Shown: positions 61,126-64,000 of the stretch, piece by piece | Position numbering within the stretch: the first letter of the stretch is position 1 | How the letters are laid out: every line of letters starts with the position of its first letter | NCBI GenBank assembly: GCA_029844215.1 | Contig: CM056730.1 | Location: 47,876,924-47,940,923, forward strand | Source: Przewalskia tangutica | Taxonomy: Eukaryota > Streptophyta > Magnoliopsida > Solanales > Solanaceae | Reading direction: 5' to 3' | DNA: 64,000 nucleotides | Position numbers and translations under genes: made by a program | The notes under the pieces: model-generated | The model's input: the letters and a program-made list of their open reading frames with translations, nothing else | The model's database searches: none | Told to the model about the DNA's origin: nothing

Positions 61126-61690
61126 GTCGAACGCATCCACGAACTTGTACGATGGTTAACTAAACTTGGGCCTAGCACCCTCATGACCCCACCACCTGGC
61201 GGGACCACCTCGAAATGACCCCACCCCAAACCGGGCTGCGGGTTGACCCGCGACATGGCCTCAACCCGACCCACTTCGCGCCAAGCTCTTATTCCCCGAT
61301 CCGGGACAATCTCACTAATCAAGTCACGAAAACCTAGTGGTCATTCTTAGCTCAACTACCCTCTTTGATTCCACACTACTCGGGGACTTATCACACAGAT
61401 ATATCCCACGTATGTTATGTACTCCGATACAGGTCAAACATAACACTAAATCTTTTACTCGAGATGGCCTCGCCTCTAAGGTCTCCACGTATAATATTCT
61501 AAGGCTCACAATTTCCCTATCCCCAATCTTACCCTTTTTCCTAACCATGATTTCAAATCACAATTAACACAATGCTATCTGAACATAACACTTAAGATAT
61601 ACTCATCTTATCACACATACTAATCTCTAGAGGGTTAAGGATATACCTGTATCTACTGCTTCACTCCCCTTAGTCGTTCTAATCAATCCC
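61126..61690 (-). other. noncoding spacer
   Basis: The same spacer as in the gag-only elements. An open minus-strand frame crossing 60882-61322 spans spacer and integrase remnant and is not a gene. Confidence 0.8.
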
Positions 61691-62648
61691 GCCGTTGGGC
61701 ATAGCTAGGAAGGTGATGAACTAGCCACCGATCTGACGGTGAGTCTACATCCGCGCCACCTGCAGTCGGACAATTTCTCGCAAAATGGCCTGCCGCATGG
61801 CATAACAATTTGTCGAAGAAGTACGACACTCCCTTGACACCTACCACAACGGCCACCGAGGGTGGGGTGGCCTCTTACAGCTAACACCCCGCCTCTCCGA
61901 ACCACCGAATCATGGCCCGATGCGGTAGTGAGTTCTCTGCCGCATCCTCCTACTTGAACATTCTCGTCACACGTGGCCACGGCGGCGCAGTAAAACAAGC
62001 ACCAACAAAAAGACGACATTCCGGGATGGCGCTTTGTGAACACCGAGGAAAATCAATCGGTGGTTTGGAACCTCGTGTATCTGCGAACCGAAGCCACGGA
62101 GCTCGACCAACTCCGGCATACCCGAGCGTCACGAACCCCGCGGAGGACCACTCTGCGCGGCGGAGGCGCATATCGATCTGCTGGCGAGGCGACCGCCTCG
62201 AAAGTTACCAAAGGACCTGCCGACCGGCCTCTTCTGCTGCTCTTGGTTAACCCGTCGATCCCTACGTTTCTCTGCCTGCTGCGCATAAGCCCGTACGCAG
62301 GCCATGCTCATGCCTGACTGAAGATCTACTCTTACACAACCCTCCTTTAGATATTCATCAAGACCCGCGATAAATCGGTACATAAAATACTCTGCAGTTG
62401 CTAAATCCTAGATAATGTGTCGTCTCTTTGCAATACATGCATGCACTCTTGGTCGTGGGCGAAGGTCTAGATATCATGGCGCGATGAGGCTACTGCCGCA
62501 TGTACTAAACTCTGCTGGGTGGCGTGCGAGAACTCCCGAATGAAGCACCACCTCGGGTGATGATTGGGTATGTGCCTCGTAACCCTCGTGCTCTACTCGC
62601 AGCTCCCTCGCCTTGCCTTTCTGGGCGGGTTGCCTTGCGCGGAGGCAT
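61691..62648 (-). pseudogene. gag: gag of the innermost element, deleted and frame-broken
   Basis: ATG at 62648, 206 bases from the LTR. The N-terminus is followed by a jump: most of the capsid core (WDEFSEAF to VPALVAD in other copies) is missing. Sequence resumes with YRFIAGLDEYLKEGCVRVDLQSGMSMA (62383 on). Zinc-binding remnants (HPGMSSFC, CLFYC) lie at about 61960-62030. A Gag without its core should not assemble. If both LTRs really are young, the element must have moved on Gag supplied in trans. Confidence 0.82.
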
Positions 62649-62837
62649 AAGCGGTAAGGGAAGAAATACGTTAGAGGGTCCAACTTATAACACTTTCTAA
62701 GGCACGATCTCAGATTGAGAAGAATGGAAACCAATCCTAAATATCCTATAGCCTCCTGATTATTGGTGTGGTGCACAACACACCGATAATCAAGACTCTA
62801 CTAGATACGGTCTGTAGACACTTTCCGAGATTAATCG

Positions 62838-62849
62838 CTCACGATACCA
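62838..62849 (-). other. primer binding site, degenerate
   Basis: GCTCACGATACCA replaces GCTCTGATACCA four bases before the LTR at 62854. The change (CTG to CACG) is of the same type as other clustered differences in the window. Confidence 0.75.
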
Positions 62850-62853
62850 CTTT

Positions 62854-64000
62854 TGTCACGACCCGATCCCGGGCCCGTGACTGGTGCCTTACCCGGGCAC
62901 CCAAGTAGACATACATCAGAGTAATCAGCGGAATATAAAAACAAAACATGAAACAATGTAAAAGAGACACAGTTTATCTGAGGAAAAGTTGACTTTCGGC
63001 ATATATATAAATACCCAAAGTGAACAGTTACATCCCAACTTTACAACGGGACTACAGACCTATAAGGAAGTAAAACCACTATGGCGGGACAGGGCCCCGC
63101 CATACCCTGAATGAACATAAATATCTACAACACCAGGGACTATACCAAAGATAAGCCTCCGGAGAAACGGAGCTTCCCAAAACGCTGAACTGTGATCCTA
63201 AGAGCGGGGATCAACAATTGGTGTACCTCTACCTGCGGCATGAACGCAGCCCCCCGAAGGAGGTCAGTACAACAGGTACCAAGTATGTGAAACTGAAAAT
63301 ACTGTAATTGAAATCATAATAGTCTATATAAAACAGAAGACATATATGATAACCAATTTACGATACACAATATGTAAGCAGTCATGTCAAGTCAGGGACT
63401 CACGCCCTTAAAGTCATCACTCAAATATAACCATGGGTCTCATGCCCACAATATCGATCATGCCCGTGGAATTCCTTCCTCACTGTCGGCAGTCCACGAT
63501 ATAAAAGCACCAAGGAATACACATGAACACCAGGTCCCACCTGTGTCATAATAAACAGTACGGGGTAAGTACGAAGGCATAGCCGACTACTAAACCCACA
63601 GTACCAACAATGCCATAAACTATATCACGAGGTCTTTCTAGACCGCGCCACATGATCGAAGCTGGCCACTCGCCCTCAGTATCAATGTGCGCGTCTAATC
63701 CTGTAACTTCCCGCAGCTCCGCATAGACCACACATAGGCCCGCATGAGGTATTCCTCGCATCGGGGGCAGCTAAACCGCGGCATCCTCCTGGACTCTCGT
63801 AGTCCGCATGGCCACATAGACCGCATGAGGTAATTACCCCGCACACTAACCTGGAACTCTCGTAGCTCCGCATAGGTCCCCTGGACCCGCATGAGGCATC
63901 CCGCGCATCGGGGGGCAGCTTAACCCCCGGTATATCATGTCAAGAGGTGAGTGATACAATACTAACATAACGGCTTATCGTTAAACAACGTAAGCACAAC
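62854..64000 (-). repeat. 5' LTR of the innermost element (partial)
   Basis: Starts TGTCACGACCCG and follows 56832-57980 closely to the window edge. The GC-rich repeats are at 63695-63920. Differences from the 3' LTR are concentrated in a few words, such as the stretch around 63245-63300 versus 57220-57270. Confidence 0.92.

Larger units (their letters stand above)
56832..64000 (-). mobile_element. reverse element with partial integrase, innermost of the nest, runs off the window
   Basis: Both LTRs are present (the right one partial) with polypurine tract, integrase remnant, spacer, gag and primer site between. It has the same build and the same spacer/integrase junction as 51281-56831. The visible parts of its two LTRs are nearly identical over more than 1 kb, which suggests it is a young insertion. 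Confidence 0.9.

Noticed and set aside
60882..61322. 146-codon minus-strand frame as a novel protein
   Set aside because: It runs across the spacer/integrase junction. Its second half is a degenerate integrase and its first half is noncoding spacer.

Overview
The window looks like heterochromatic DNA of a flowering plant. It is filled almost end to end with long terminal repeat (LTR) retrotransposons of one Ty3/Gypsy chromovirus family. The clues are a tRNA-iMet type primer site, a gag-PR-RT-RH-IN-chromodomain order, LTRs of 2.5-3.6 kb ending TG...CA, 5-bp target duplications and deep nesting. I see no ordinary cellular gene, rRNA, tRNA, CRISPR array or bacterial feature. The species cannot be named from this sequence. 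The pol residues resemble the Tekay/Del clade of plant chromoviruses; that clade call is from memory of the family.

Left third (1-29008), mostly + strand. A gag-only derivative occupies 1-6096 and is followed by a 5'-truncated LTR. A nearly complete but frame-broken element with pol (18086-28251, target duplication GTCAC) is inserted in a second copy of that truncated LTR. A segment of about 7.8 kb running from the gag/spacer boundary into this element's 5' LTR is tandemly duplicated (1665-11964 and 11965-19767). The first unit later received a reverse-strand solo LTR (8022-10503, target duplication TGGAC). The order of events can be read directly.

Middle (29009-44449). About 850 bp of unassigned sequence precedes a + strand integrase fragment (29862-30886). 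That fragment is cut by a reverse-strand LTR-gag-LTR-gag-LTR composite of two gag-only elements sharing the central LTR. Each of its LTRs carries a 46-bp minisatellite that creates long spurious reading frames on both strands.

Right third (44450-64000). A telescoping nest: a + strand element starts inside the last LTR of the composite and has its own solo-LTR insertion (44750-47557, target duplication ATTTT). Its gag is cut at 51281 by a reverse element, whose gag is cut at 56832 by another reverse element that runs off the window. The right-hand halves of all four hosts should lie beyond 64000.

The elements fall into three structural classes that share a roughly 206-bp leader, primer site, gag start and LTR ends: a full gag-pol element; gag plus a noncoding spacer plus the second half of integrase (two copies with the same spacer/pol junction); and gag plus spacer with little or no pol. 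The last two would need reverse transcriptase and integrase supplied by the first. This looks like an autonomous/non-autonomous partnership of the kind described as TR-GAG elements in plants. Every gag and pol here has frameshifts. Many copy-to-copy differences cluster at CTG/CAG/CCGG words, so part of the damage may be sequence-consensus error rather than decay.
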